Below are positions 23,960 to 34,837 of a stretch of DNA of 64,000 nucleotides, piece after piece. The position numbers and the translations under genes are program-made. The notes below the pieces were generated by a model. It was given only the letters and a program-made list of their open reading frames with translations, did no database searches and was not told the DNA's origin. This DNA comes from Metarhizium brunneum (lineage: Eukaryota; Ascomycota; Sordariomycetes; Hypocreales; Clavicipitaceae): assembly GCF_013426205.1 (NCBI RefSeq), contig NC_089428.1, positions 2,108,001 to 2,172,000 on the forward strand. Direction: 5' to 3'. How positions within the stretch are numbered: position 1 is the first letter of the stretch; each line of letters opens with the position of its first letter.

Positions 23960-24660
23960 TAAATCATCGAAGCCAGTCAATTTCGGACCATGCAGGATCA
24001 ATAGTCACAAAGGGCCCGTACCTTGCCCATCTCCCAGTGTATGAATTCTGTGAGACACTCTTCATCCTGCACACGATCTGACCACACGTATCTGTCGGTT
24101 TTATCGTAGTTTGCATCAATGTCGGGATCATAAATCCGAGACAATTCATTGCCATAATGTCTTCGCCATTTCTTTCTCGCACAATGGAACCTTCCAGTCC
24201 CCATAGGACTTCTCCACAGACAACAACGGACCCTGTAGCTCGTTAGTTTTCAGCGAAATATGTGAGACAAAAGAGAAGCATGTGACTTACGCGCCAGATG
24301 TCGGAGTGGTAAGTCGTATGTCACGCTCCTTGCACCACTCGGCAATACTATTCTTTACATAAGGGGACGATGCAAACCCCCCAACCAGGACAATATTTTG
24401 ACTGGCTGTTTCTTCCTCTGCGATATGTGATACTCAATCATTTATTAGGTCAATGATTATGTCGAGAACCGGGTCAAACAGGGACTTATAGTCCGCTTGG
24501 GAAACCAAAATTGATGATGATCGCTTCTCGTAGTATTTCTCTACTTCCGGAGTGAGGTTTAACGGAGGCATGTAGAGGAATCTGATGTGACCGTCGACGA
24601 CAGCCACCCATCCACAGTCGCACTGGTACACCCTCATCAGGCTTCACGACGAACCCTTTT
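23960..24660 (-). pseudogene. Hsp70-like (actin-type ATPase) protein relic
   Basis: Reading the minus strand from 24637 gives LTPEVEKYYEKRSSSILVSQ and FDPVLDIIIDLIND, then a stop. It continues as QNIVLVGGFASSPYVKNSIA and EWCKERDIRLTTPTSGA, followed by a gtaagt donor. After the intron come GLEGSIVRERK- and KWRRHYGNELSRIYD-like segments in changing frames. The VGGFASSPYV block is the phosphate-2/adenosine region of Hsp70/actin-fold ATPases found in the many fungal Hsp70-like proteins. Stops and frame changes, the missing N-terminal ATPase half and the MITE copies on both sides show that it is dead. Family assignment rests on these short blocks only. Confidence 0.55.
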
Positions 24661-24666
24661 CGGCAT

Positions 24667-24853
24667 TTGACAAGGGCTCGGTGAGGGCTTGGAGTCAGTA
24701 GCTCAATCATCTAATAACAGTCTTTGTCATCGAGAGTCCTTGTTTCCACAGGGCCTATATGACCAAAAAGCGATGTTTGTTTATTCAAGAAGATGTAAGA
24801 GCCTTATACGCTAGGTCTCGTGATCGTAGCCTTCGTGTTATCGTGTGTCGTCA
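24667..24853 (-). repeat. MITE-like repeat, copy E (diverged)
   Basis: The most diverged of the six copies: ttgacaagggctcgg, ctaataacagtctttg, ctaggtctcgtgatcgtagcc, ending cacccgtgttatgg. It lies directly at the 5' border of the Hsp70-like relic and probably cut it. Confidence 0.65.
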
Positions 24854-26047
24854 CCCGTGTTATGGCAGAAGCGAGCATCTCACACTCCCGACCCAACAGC
24901 ACCTCAATAACTGTAATGACTATATCTCAAGGCAGTCCGCACGCCTCTGGCCCACAGTAACGTTCACAGTAACGTTGCGATACACTTACTCGACAACGAG
25001 GTAACCGTGGCTCGGAGAAGATGTACATTTGGATACACTCTTTCTTAAATCCCGGGTACCAAACCTGTTCTTTACTCGTTGCTCGGTATCTCTGACTCCA
25101 ATCGGAATTCAAGGAAGAACGGGAAGATGGAGGGGGACCGATGAGACTACGTATCAGTTACTCGTCTCGGCTACAGCGAGGGTCCGACATGTCATTTTCC
25201 GAGGATCCGTCCCGTTATTCCTGGCTGACCAACTGCAACATGAGCTAGAAACGGGAAAGCTCTACCCTCCTTTTCCTCTTCGTGCAGACTCTATCTGGGA
25301 TTCGGGCGGTATGACTACCTGACGGTACTTCTACCTAGGTATTCGGCCAAGTATGGTTAATTAGTCTTGCAGCGGGTCCAACTATTCCAAGTTAAATGGC
25401 AGAATGCGAGTAATACCAGAAGTAAACAGAGTGGTCCCCCGATCAATTCAATCTAATCGACACTCTAATCGCCGATCTCAGTCGCCGACCACTTCGATCG
25501 GTTAATCGGGTGACCACCCTGGAAGTTAGAGGGTGCCGTGCTCGCCGATGCTCCGGGGAGGTGCACATGCAGATCACGTCCTTGTTCCAGTAGACTTACA
25601 AAACTATTGTTTCTGGCCGGTTTCGTATCTGCAAGAAGTATATGAAGTATACCAGCCCGCTGTAGTCAAAGCCATATGTAATGAATTCAACCCTATCAAT
25701 CTGCTGTGTGACCCTGCTAAAGAAACATTCTGCATAAAAGGCCATAAAGAGATCAAGTACCAAAGAGTTCTTCGTCTTGGAGCTCTACAGTGTCGTGCCA
25801 ATAGGTAAAATATGAGACAGAAGTTCTCGTCTGTAGCCGATTGTTCGCTCGATGGACTGCATCTTATGTCGTCTTGGTGCAGCCTTTTACTTGTTTGCCG
25901 TTGGTTCTGCTGACAATGCATGGGGCCAAATGGCGGTAACCCAAATATAAAAGAAGCCCACGGAACGGCGTGATAGAGCAAGAGCAAACAAAGAAAGAAA
26001 GCACCAATATCCCACCATTAGTGAATTTCCCTTCCCTGCATACTACA
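24854..26047. other. Interval with only a small inverted-repeat element
   Basis: No gene is supported. Frames at 25029-25322 and 25533-25808 have no recognisable domains. A short palindromic element lies at 25427-25521 and is listed separately. Confidence 0.4.
25427..25521. repeat. Short terminal-inverted-repeat element (about 95 bp)
   Basis: The left end cagagtggtcccccgat is matched in reverse complement by the right end atcgggtgaccaccctg, with only a few mismatches. The inner part is rich in gatc and cgatc words. This layout fits a very small MITE or the fused ends of a DNA transposon. I see no convincing target duplication. Confidence 0.55.
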
Positions 26048-26570
26048 ATGATCCTACACCGCGTCTTCCCTATTCTTGTTGCTGCCGTAGCAATGGCACT
26101 TCCGAATCCCGGCAAGTCACCTGATGCTCCTGCTCCTGCTCTTTGCCTACATATGTACCTACTTCCTGCTGCAACAATGTGAGTTGAGGTTCTGAGACCT
26201 TATTTGTATATACTGCACTTAATCACTGATGTATCGGTAATAAAGTGGACTGGTAATTGTCCATACTGGCATGTAAGTCTTGATTTGCTGCAGCACGAAT
26301 GCCAACTTCGTGATCGATATTAACCACGTATGGCATGTAGAGACAATGTGGCGATTGCAACTGCTGCTAATGGGCCAGCTGCACGAGCCAACGCATCAGC
26401 TCATACGAGATGCTATGTGACGGGAATTATCTGGAATCAAAACACTCACTTATATAAACACAACATGCCGTTGCCTAAAAGGTTGCAGAGCTATGCTGCT
26501 ATCTGCGATTCACTACTTTATGACATGGCAGGGATGAGTAGAATAGTGACAAGTCTCAGTCCTGTCTGAT
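26048..26570 (+). pseudogene. Small secreted cysteine-rich protein, probably broken
   Basis: The ATG at 26048 opens a signal peptide (MILHRVFPILVAAVAMA). In the adjoining frame there follows LPTYVPTSCCNN with paired cysteines, an intron-like gtgagt...taaag stretch, NCPYWH, a second intron-like gtaagt...ctgcag stretch, and NANFVIDINHV then CRDNVAIATAANGPAARANA. To join these pieces the frame must change in the first exon and again around 26250, and an in-frame TAA occurs at gactggtaa. The pattern resembles small secreted effector-like or hydrophobin-sized proteins, but no family can be named. Start, introns and even the gene itself need expression data. Confidence 0.4.
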
Positions 26571-28013
26571 TCAATGTTATGTGAAAGACGTGCGCAATAG
26601 ATCGCGAGCGGTGGATAAAATACTGCTCCTCTGCAATCATAAGATTGCGCCACCAGCTAGCAAATAGATGTCCACGTGGCGTTTTGGTTGCGGAGCCAAA
26701 CATGGACCCCTCGCTATATTTGGCTACCAAGTCCTAGCTCCGTAATCTATGGGACTATAGATGTCTGGTGTCGCATCAATTTTAATTTAATGCGGAAGCT
26801 CTTAGTCGTTCCCATGGAAAAGGCATCAGACTGCGTAGCCGGATGCCGGACCTGACCACACGCAACCGGTTTCGCTCGAACGAGAAGAATAAATAGAATG
26901 AACAATCAGGATTTAAGAAAAACCGCTATTTGTAGGTGGAAACCACTGGTAGCTCTCTAGCTGTCTTAGCACTCAGCTTTATGTACCTCCGTACACCACA
27001 AAGTAGACGCAATTTCCTTCACAGCCAATAGGCGCATTACTCGATATGAAATTAAATATGTAACCTGACGTTTGGTCGGCCATCCCCGAGGAGACGTGCT
27101 TATCAAGGTCAAGCACTTTCTTCGCTTTTTCAACAATGCTATCCCAAAAATTTCATCTAGGGCTTTGCATGAAATAGTGGAGTTAGTCTTACTTGGCTCT
27201 ATCTTGCTAGAGAATTGGGGGAGAAATTACGTATTATAAAGTTTATATAAACCTGCCCTAGTCTTGGAAAGGTACGACATATTCTTCTCCCGTATTAAAT
27301 TGAGACTACCCTATAACCCGTCAGGTTTGCCTGCGGGCTGCTTCGGATAGCCTCCTGATACCGAGTAACCAGCCAACTCAAAGCTGCCATGGGTCATGAA
27401 CCCTTTCAAGGAAGAAAACTGGGCCCATGGCGAGTATTTTTGATCCTGCCTTGTAATAACGGACGAGTCTGTTCGAGAGGCATAGTCTCGGCTTCTCTTG
27501 CCTTTCGGAAAGCCCTATGGCGCCCGCACGAGGCGGCCGCGCGTTCACATCGAGTATGCGGCTAATTTTAGCAAATTGAAGTGGCGGCATTCCCCTGGCC
27601 ATAGAGGGGGTGCCTTTCCGAGAGGGCGGATAATCCGGCACGCCACGGATTGTGAATGCCGAAGGCTGGACGTTGCAGCGATGGGATTGGGCCAGGTTGG
27701 CAGTTTGCCGCACAGCCGGTACACAAGGAAGAGAGAGAATATGGCGTATATTAGAGCATGTGCCACGTTCAAGGATTGATTCTGTCTTGGTCGCGTCATG
27801 TCGTTTCGCATAAGGCCGTCCCTGAATTCTGCCAAGCATCTTCCTGTTATACTCCGTTGATATGATCTAGCTTTTATTTCGCAAACGGCAGTCGTGAAAG
27901 ATTTGCAGCTACTTTCAGGCAGACACCACATCTTCGAAACCATGGTCGCAACAGCAACGGCGATAACGAGTCAATAGCAACTGCTGGTCTTCAAAAACCC
28001 ACATCTAACTACT
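26571..28013. other. Intergenic region upstream of the GH76 gene
   Basis: About 1.4 kb without a supported gene. Overlapping frames at 27378-27943 on both strands have no recognised motif. Confidence 0.45.
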
Positions 28014-29615
28014 ATGAGGCGCCAAATTTTGTTATCCGTTATCGCTACGGTATTCACAACAGGCGGCAGCGCCCAGGCGACACCCTTCTCACTCGATTCT
28101 GATGGTAAGCACGAGGATAAAGTTGCATCCCGTTACACCGTCTTGGGGATTACCACACCGACGCACATATTTTTGAGCAAGAACTCACATGTGCTAACCC
28201 ATGACCCCAAATAACGCATCCAAAGACGCGACCGAGTGCCTAGGCTAACCGCTCTTCCTTTAGACGCTATCAAACAGAGTGCCAGCACGCTGGCCTGGGA
28301 CATGATGCAGTACTACAAGGGAAACCTCTCAGGCCAGACACTCGGCATCCTCCCCGGCCCTCCTCCTGCTGGTCCCTATTACTGGTGGGAAGCCGGTGCT
28401 ATGTGGGCAACTCTTATCGACTACTGGGCTTGGACCGGTGATGCGAGTTACAACGATGAAGTGATGCAGGCGATGCTATGGCAGGTTGGCCCGAACGACG
28501 CATACATGCCCCCCAATGTTACGGCCTCCCTGGGCAATGATGATCAAGGATTCTGGGGCATGAGTGCCATGACGGCTGCAGAAATGAAATTCCCCAACCC
28601 ACCATCAGATAAACCGCAATGGCTTGCCCTTGCTCAAGCCGTTTTCAATACCCAGGCCAGCCCGGACAGACATGACGGCTCATGCGGAGGCGGCCTACGC
28701 TGGCAAATCCCCTTTGCGAACAACGGCTACAACTACAAAGCGTCCATTGCCAACGGATGCTTCTTTAACCTTGGCGCCCGCTTATACCGGTACACGGGTA
28801 ACACAACCTTCTCCCACTGGGCAGAAAACACATGGAACTGGATGGAAGGCGTGGGCTTTCTTGACAGCGCCACATACGCTATCTATGACGGAGCCAACGT
28901 TGGTGACAACTGTACAGACATTAACAAGGCCGAATTCTCGTACAATAATGGTATTTTTGCACTCGGCGCGGCCTACATGTACAACACTGTAAGTCCGTCG
29001 TCTATGTCCCTTGCTGTTCTTCTCCTATGCCCTGGCTCTAACACGCACCAGACCAAGGACCAAGTTTGGGCGGACAGAGTGACCAAACTTGTAAATTACG
29101 GTCTTAAAACGTTCTTTCCCGGAGGAATCGCTGTGGAAATCACCTGCGAAGACGAAGGTACCTGCACAACCGACATGATCACATACAAGGGCTTTATGCA
29201 CCGCTGGTATTCCTACATTACCCAGCTGGCCCCGTTCACCGCCAACACAATTAACCCTGTCCTGAAGACGTCCGCCGCCGCCGCCGTCAAGCAATGCACC
29301 GGCGGCGCCTACGGACGACAATGCGGATTCAGGTGGGCGAGCGGCAAGTATGACGGCACAACAGGGGCCGGACAAGAGATGAGCGTCCTGGCGGCCGTTT
29401 CGTCGCAGCTTATAAACGTTGCTGGCAAGGCGCCTGTCACGGCGGACTCGGGTGGTATATCAACTGGTGACCCCAACGCCGGTTCGGGTGCGGACAATTT
29501 CCAAAACAAGACGCGACCGGTCACGACGGCGGATAGGGTAGGGGCTAGTATTGTCACTCTTCTACTTTTAGCCGGTGCTGGCGTCGTGTTTGGATCGATG
29601 GTCATGAAGGAGTAA
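28014..29615 (+). CDS. GH76 endo-1,6-alpha-mannosidase, Dfg5/Dcw1 type, GPI-anchored
   Basis: Exons 28014-28104, 28264-28988 and 29052-29615 give 459 residues. The second intron (63 nt) has a length divisible by three and is open, so it can be missed. The N-terminus is a signal peptide (RQILLSVIATVFTTGGSAQA). The GH76 core starts at YYKGNLSGQTLGILPGP and PYYWWEAGAMWATLIDYW. The double-Asp catalytic motif is in NDDQGFWGMSAM. Other conserved blocks are GSCGGGLRWQI, SYNNGIFALGAAY and YKGFMHRWYSYI. The C-terminus has a Ser/Gly/Asn-rich linker and a hydrophobic tail (ASIVTLLLLAGAGVVFGSMV), the layout of a GPI-anchored protein. Family knowledge: Dfg5/Dcw1 proteins are thought to transfer GPI proteins to cell-wall glucan. 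All key residues appear present. Confidence 0.93.
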
Positions 29616-29689
29616 TATCGGTAGATAGATCGCAAGCTCAACGGCGCAAGTACGTAGGCGCAAGCCACCATGTGCCGTTCCTCACGCAT

Positions 29690-29890
29690 CGCCGCCTCCA
29701 AGGTCCTACAGCAAGACGGCGCGGCAAGGCGAGAACCTTGATACTGGACAAGGACAAACTGCTCCGAGGGTTGAAGAAGGGCACGCTGTCGTGGCCCGAA
29801 ATTTTTCAGCAGTTTGATTCAGTCTCTCCGAATCGGCGCACTGTAGGGAGCCTCCAAGGACATTCGTTAGTCCACAACGACTATTGCCTG
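29690..29890 (+). pseudogene. Relic resembling a SANT/Myb-like DNA-binding segment
   Basis: The plus frame reads LDKDKLLRGLKKGTLSWPEI, then FQQF and RRTVGSLQGH. This resembles the helix-turn-helix repeats of fungal Myb/SANT-like proteins (acid-rich start, LSWPEI, then R-T-x-GSLQ). No start, no second repeat and no intact neighbouring exon are seen. It lies just after the GH76 stop codon. This is a weak call based on a single short block. Confidence 0.3.
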
Positions 29891-30328
29891 TTGTGGACGA
29901 TAAGAAGGGGTCAATATTCCCAGGTAAAGGCATACCCAAAGCTCGTAGAAGGTATATTAAACAGTTGGAATTACGTGGTTTTCTGCCCCAAGCGATAAAG
30001 GATTTTAGAGGGCCATGTTTCTAGACGAAGGAAAAGTTGGCGTGATCCTGGGTGGGAGGGAGAGGGAGCGAAGAGGAGCAATTTATACTTCACTTATGTT
30101 GACATGTTTATATATGAGATCCGCAATCTCATGACAGGTCATGCCTACTGTGATCTCATCTAGCCGACCAGGGTAGTGACCGCCAACAATAGTAGCTGAA
30201 AAGAAACGTGATAGTCCTTGCATTGACCCAAGGCTCATTAGTTGGTAGTGCAGCTCAGTATATTTAGAAAAATTTATGCATAAATTGTAATAGTCCAAGA
30301 CTTTGTAACTCTTCTAAACTTCTTTTTT
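29891..30328. other. Interval between the GH76 and epoxide hydrolase genes
   Basis: Non-coding as far as I can see. Contains the 3' flanks of two converging genes. Confidence 0.45.
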
Positions 30329-31736
30329 CTAGAGGCCTTTAAAGAATTCTCGCACGTCCGATACCCAATATTCAGGTAGAGTCCTGGCAGGAAAGTGACC
30401 ACCCCTCTTATGAGTCTTGAAGTAAGTGACGTTGCACAAACGTTCTATCCAGTTTCGAGGCTAGAATATTTTGTCAGCATCATATTACTCCCCAAAGTCG
30501 ACATGATACGTACCGTGAAAGGAAAATTTGCGATACCTGGAAACGGTCCATGACCCCATCCCCACTGACTAACGCCACTGGGTACATTCGTTTTTGGGAA
30601 GTCTACTATATCAGGCTGCAACCATGTTAGTGTAAAGAATGCAACAAGTAATTTGAGAAGGTGGTTTCTGCACATACTCGAAAGATTTGTCGATACGACC
30701 TAATGTTGCCATACGGGCCGGGGAGCCACAGCATCAAGGCATCCGTAATCAACTCATCCATACTATGTGGGATTCCGTCGCTAATAGCATAGCTCAAGTC
30801 CCAGTACCATCCTAAAAATCCCACCGGGCTATCCGCCAGGGCCAAGGACATGGCAATTGGCTTCTGACTATGAACCATGGAATACGCGTTGTGAAAGTCG
30901 TCCCAGACATGCAGGGATTCAACAACGGCTGTTTCTTCTGCGGTCGTCTGATTGGCCTGGAAGCGTTCCATATCAGTAGAGTTTGGGTTCGGGTACCAGA
31001 AGTCGAAAAGATGGCCGATTATAGAGTCGGCAACGTCATGTACCATCCACATTCCGATAAACCAGCCCGTATCTGTCGTAGCAAGGCCGTAGGTCGAGTA
31101 GCCGAGCTGCTTCATCAAGGCATCTACCGCTCTTCCAATTTCCCGTGTTCCTAGACCATCTTGCGTTGCTGCCGGGCTGAATCCAAAACCCGGCAAGTCG
31201 GGGGCCACAACGTGAAACGGCAGCTCCGAAGATTCTGCAAGGGGACGAATTACCTTGGACCATTCCAGTGATGTTGACGGCCATCCATGCAGCAGGAGCA
31301 ACGGTATAGCACTATCATTTTCCGATTCGTGGTGCAGAAAGTGCAGAGGAATGTCCGAAGTGTAGTTGCCGGAGCCAGGCACCTTGGTAATATAGTGCTT
31401 GTAGTCGCGGTTTATTTGCTCCTGAGTATCTTCCCAGGAGTATTCATCCGCCCAGTACTTTGCGACACTGGTGATGTTGTCCTTGCTCGGCCCTTCTACT
31501 GTCCAGTCATCAAAGAGACCGGTGACTGGCCGATAATCTCGCACTCTCTGGAGGGTTTTGCGAACGATGCGAGGGTCCACGGAGATGTTTACCCCTTGTG
31601 GCGCGTACCCGATATCATGGAAATTGAATCCAAAATGAAAATCATTGTAAGCGTTCACATGGCTACTAAAGGCCAGCGCCAGAGCTATGTGGTGTAGCAT
31701 TGCGGAGAGGCCCAAGCCCATTCTAGAAGGATGCAT
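30329..31736 (-). CDS. Secreted epoxide hydrolase (EHN + alpha/beta-hydrolase)
   Basis: Three exons on the minus strand, 31736-30678, 30615-30514 and 30460-30329, with introns of 62 and 53 nt, join in frame to 430 residues. A signal peptide covers about residues 8-29 (GLSAMLHHIALALAFSSHVNA), unusual for this mostly cytosolic family. The epoxide-hydrolase N-terminal domain follows (VTGLFDDW, YWADEYSWE). The hydrolase core has the oxyanion motif LLLLHGWPST (about 147-156), DLPGFGFSP, the nucleophile Asp222 in ATTDTGWFIG and the catalytic His409 in KRGGHFPARTLPEYW. Family enzymes add water to epoxides to give diols. A secreted form could act on lipid or plant and insect epoxides or on a metabolite made by the fungus. 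The choice between the first and second Met (residue 6) is open. The gene is intact. Confidence 0.92.
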
Positions 31737-33226
31737 TCTGTGATTTGGTGCGCTGTATTATTTCCACGACCATATATGATACAAGATTATCTGTATATAT
31801 ACTTTTTCAGAATCATCTTGTAACAATCACGATGCACAATGGCCCAGCCAAATTTTGGCTGACAAACCCACATCGCCGTGGAAAAATTTAGTATTAGAGC
31901 CAAGCATTGCCGTTCCACGGTGCAGAGGAAGAGAATAAAGAAATTTAGACGACTGCAGGGATTTAGCTGGCACAACTGTTGGTTTGCCTGCATTCGACCA
32001 CTTATTACTAATCTTACCTAATGCTTAGAGAATCTTCTGTAGGAAGAGGTCTTATGGACGATCTTGCTTGTTATAGGTTAGGGGAATTTTATATGTTGCT
32101 TGCCCTTGGCGAGCCTGGGGCTTCACCATATCCTCTCTATAACTACATATGTAGGAATTTATATGACAACGAACAACTACTACCATCAATTCACGCCAGA
32201 TTGCGCTGATAAGTCATTTTCGTCACTTAGCGCTTAGCGGCCAGTGATTAATATCAATGTAAATGGTGTTCCAGTAATGGATCAATGCGGAGGGATTTTT
32301 CCCTAGCTGCATAAAGCGCCAAGACGACTTGAACTCTATTCAAATGCCGACGTCTGAAGCTTTCGATTACGGAGCGAACACGTGCAGTCGCCGATATGCC
32401 GAGATAGGTGCTTAGTAACAGCGCAAGTATGCATCGACAGGCCGGAAATCGACTTCCGAGCATGAAGAAACATCACCAACAACGCCATGGCGGTAACTAC
32501 GCCGGGGCGAGAAACGGTCTTGGCATTCCCGTGGGGAGGATGTAAGGCAAGTAGAAGGCAATGGAATGAACATAGCTATTCGTCTTAGTCAGTCGGCGAC
32601 GCTGTGACGAGGAGCCGTGTCCAACACAATATCAAGGACCAGGGTAAAACAAGACAACTCGACTGCTCCATCTTGAAGTCGTGATTCCGTGTGATAATAC
32701 TTTCTTTGTTGTTGTGTGACCGTTGTTGACCCAACACCTTTGTTGTGGCCTAACCGTGTGACAGTCAAATACATCTTAGTAATAAGACGAGCCGATATCA
32801 CAAAACCAATGTCTACTCTGATAGAATTCCTTGTCAACCTATCAGATTAGGATATTTACCTAGGGCTCATGCGGTCAGCCCATCCTGCGACCGACGCAGC
32901 AGCTGGTGAGCTGGGTCGTAGCATATAATAGAGCTATAGCTTGGAAAGAATACCTTTCTATTCAGATTGCAATATAGGGAAAACCTAAGTACATTCAGGG
33001 GAAAACTTATATCGAGGCAATAGAGCTACTCCTGGTGATGTTGCTGTAATTCCATGGGATTCTAGGAAGAAAAGCTAGTTTTTATCTTGGCCTGTACATC
33101 AAATCCTATTCTTTTCTCTAGATTTCTAATATTATAAACAACTCGCGGGGCAGGATTAAAGGTGAACCTTGCAAACTCAGCGCAGTAGTCATTCACGGTA
33201 TCAGGCCCAGTGCTGATGCAGCCTGC
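31737..33226. other. Intergenic interval
   Basis: About 1.5 kb. No gene is recognised. Frames at 32021-32209, 32254-32463 and 32589-32837 lack domains. A segment at 32872-32925 resembles the end of the Gypsy LTR family described further on and is listed separately. Confidence 0.45.
32872..32925 (+). repeat. LTR-end-like fragment of a related Gypsy family
   Basis: The words cctgcgaccgacgcagcagc and ctgggtcgtagca follow each other as do cctgcgacctacgctgcagc and ctgggttgtaaca at the end of the LTR at 38801-39246. The similarity spans about 50 bp with several changes. No matching LTR start is seen, so this is at most a fragment. Confidence 0.4.
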
Positions 33227-34545
33227 CTAGCAGTATTGGATAGCCGCGACTCTGTTGTTTACTCGGCACGCGAAGAGAAGATTCTCTACATCTGCTAGTC
33301 CTTGAGGCGGAACGTTGGGATTTAATTTAGCAATATCCTCAAGTTCCTTCTTCGTCCACCCTGTTCTGTTTAGCTTCCAGTTGGTACGTATATAACTGAT
33401 GTCAGTAGTTACCATCTGGGAGTGGTCCGCGCCCGCAACAATGCTCGCCAGGACGACAGTGCTTTTGTGCTAGTCCACTCTGAGCAAGGGCAAGGAGTAC
33501 CGCCAGAAACTGAGTCAAGACTAATACTCTTTAGTGCGTCAATAATTCGACCCTGAAGTTCGTTGCCGTAAATGTCTTTGCGTTGGGGCCCGCCAATAAC
33601 TTCCTCAAGGCTAGTAATGGCGTCGTCAAACCATTTCACGGCGTGTCCGATGGGATTATCCCACTGCTTGAGCAAGTTGAGCAAGTCGCGAGCGTAGGGC
33701 ACCACGGCCATGAATGCTACAGATTTGCCAACTGACTTGGCCACGCGGAAGCGGCTGGACTTGCTGACCTTTGGTCCTGACCTGCCGTTTTCACCCTTGG
33801 CTGGGTCACAAAGAGCTGGTTTACTCTTCAAGCCCAAGCATCCTGGAGACTTCTTCAAGACGTAATTCTCATTCTTAATCGTCACAGATCTGTCCGACGG
33901 GTTTCGTTTAGGTACCTCATAGGCGTGTACGATACTCGAGCCTGTAACGGCACCCTGTACAGCAAATTCCTGGTTGTTGATGACTACACGGTCCGATGGG
34001 TATATTCCCGGAACCCAGTATCCTCTCGGTACGTCTTTAGGAGCTATAACATAGATGTAGCCTTTATGTTTCTGTGCTCCAGTCCACCCAAAGGCGTATC
34101 GTTCCGCTGATTGAGGCGACCGGGTGACCGAGGTAAATGCCGAGTTACCAGTAAAGCTCAGGTGATGCTGCAGGTTCGTGTCCCCTCCCTGTGGCGTGAA
34201 TCCCGACTTGAATACTTCAGCAGGTGGTCGAGAATCTCCATGGTAGAGTACCCCTTGTTTGCCACCTGACACCTTTATTTGGGAAGCTCCATCTGCCGAC
34301 ATGGTGGAGGGGCTTGTGGGAGCCTGACGCTTAAGAATGTCTCCCCGTAAAACCAAGTCACGCCTTTTCACTGCATCGTAGTTGTCTGGAATGATGCCAA
34401 GAGCGGTCTTGTTCGATAACGCGGGATCGATGTCAAAACCGCCAGAGTTCCTGACGCGATTAGACTGAGAGGGAAGTAGATTCGTGTGCTCAGGGGCCGC
34501 GAGGGAACTTAGTGCAAAGACTGCAAGCCACTGGTGTGCCTTCAT
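33227..34545 (-). pseudogene. Enterotoxin-like ADP-ribosyltransferase, frameshifted
   Basis: From the ATG at 34545 the minus strand is open for 378 codons. There is a signal peptide (MKAHQWLAVFALSSLA), then a heat-labile-enterotoxin-A-like fold: LYHGDSRPP (about 100-108), FTSVTRS (about 137-143) and NNQEFAV (about 190-196). A helical C-terminal part follows. The last in-frame residues look unlike the family, while the overlapping frame (about 33480 to 33227) continues with a plausible C-terminal segment and stop, so a frameshift near 33455-33490 splits the gene. The NAD-contacting Arg expected in the LYH motif is His102, and only one Glu of the usual Glu-x-Glu pair is seen (Glu193). Family knowledge: such secreted fungal proteins are common in insect-associated Hypocreales. 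Both observations suggest that this copy is decaying or altered. A sequencing error at the shift is not excluded. Confidence 0.75.
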
Positions 34546-34837
34546 ACTGGATCAACTTGTTGTAATCGCGGAGTTATGCAAAATACCCGCTGCTCGCGAA
34601 GAGTTCAGGCTCGGGGAAGGAGTCCGATTCGACAATCATAAAAATTCCTTGGAGAAACCCCATTATGTCAAAGATGCCGAAACCGAAGCAGGCCAGCCAT
34701 CCCGCATCCACCGGCCAAGACCTGACAATTTCTGCATCTACTTAGTCGACAACACCACGAACACCCTCCTTACTTCGGGCGAATACAGGCCTCCACACAT
34801 ACTCCCTACGAGAACGCTTCGTTTGGGGCTTAGGCCG

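Noticed and set aside
24854..25808. Frames of 81-97 codons such as 25029-25322 and 25533-25808
   Set aside because: No domains and no signal peptides, and a short inverted-repeat element lies between them. Too weak for a gene call.
27378..27943. Overlapping frames of 93-153 codons on both strands
   Set aside because: No start context, signal, domain or intron pattern. Composition looks like intergenic sequence.
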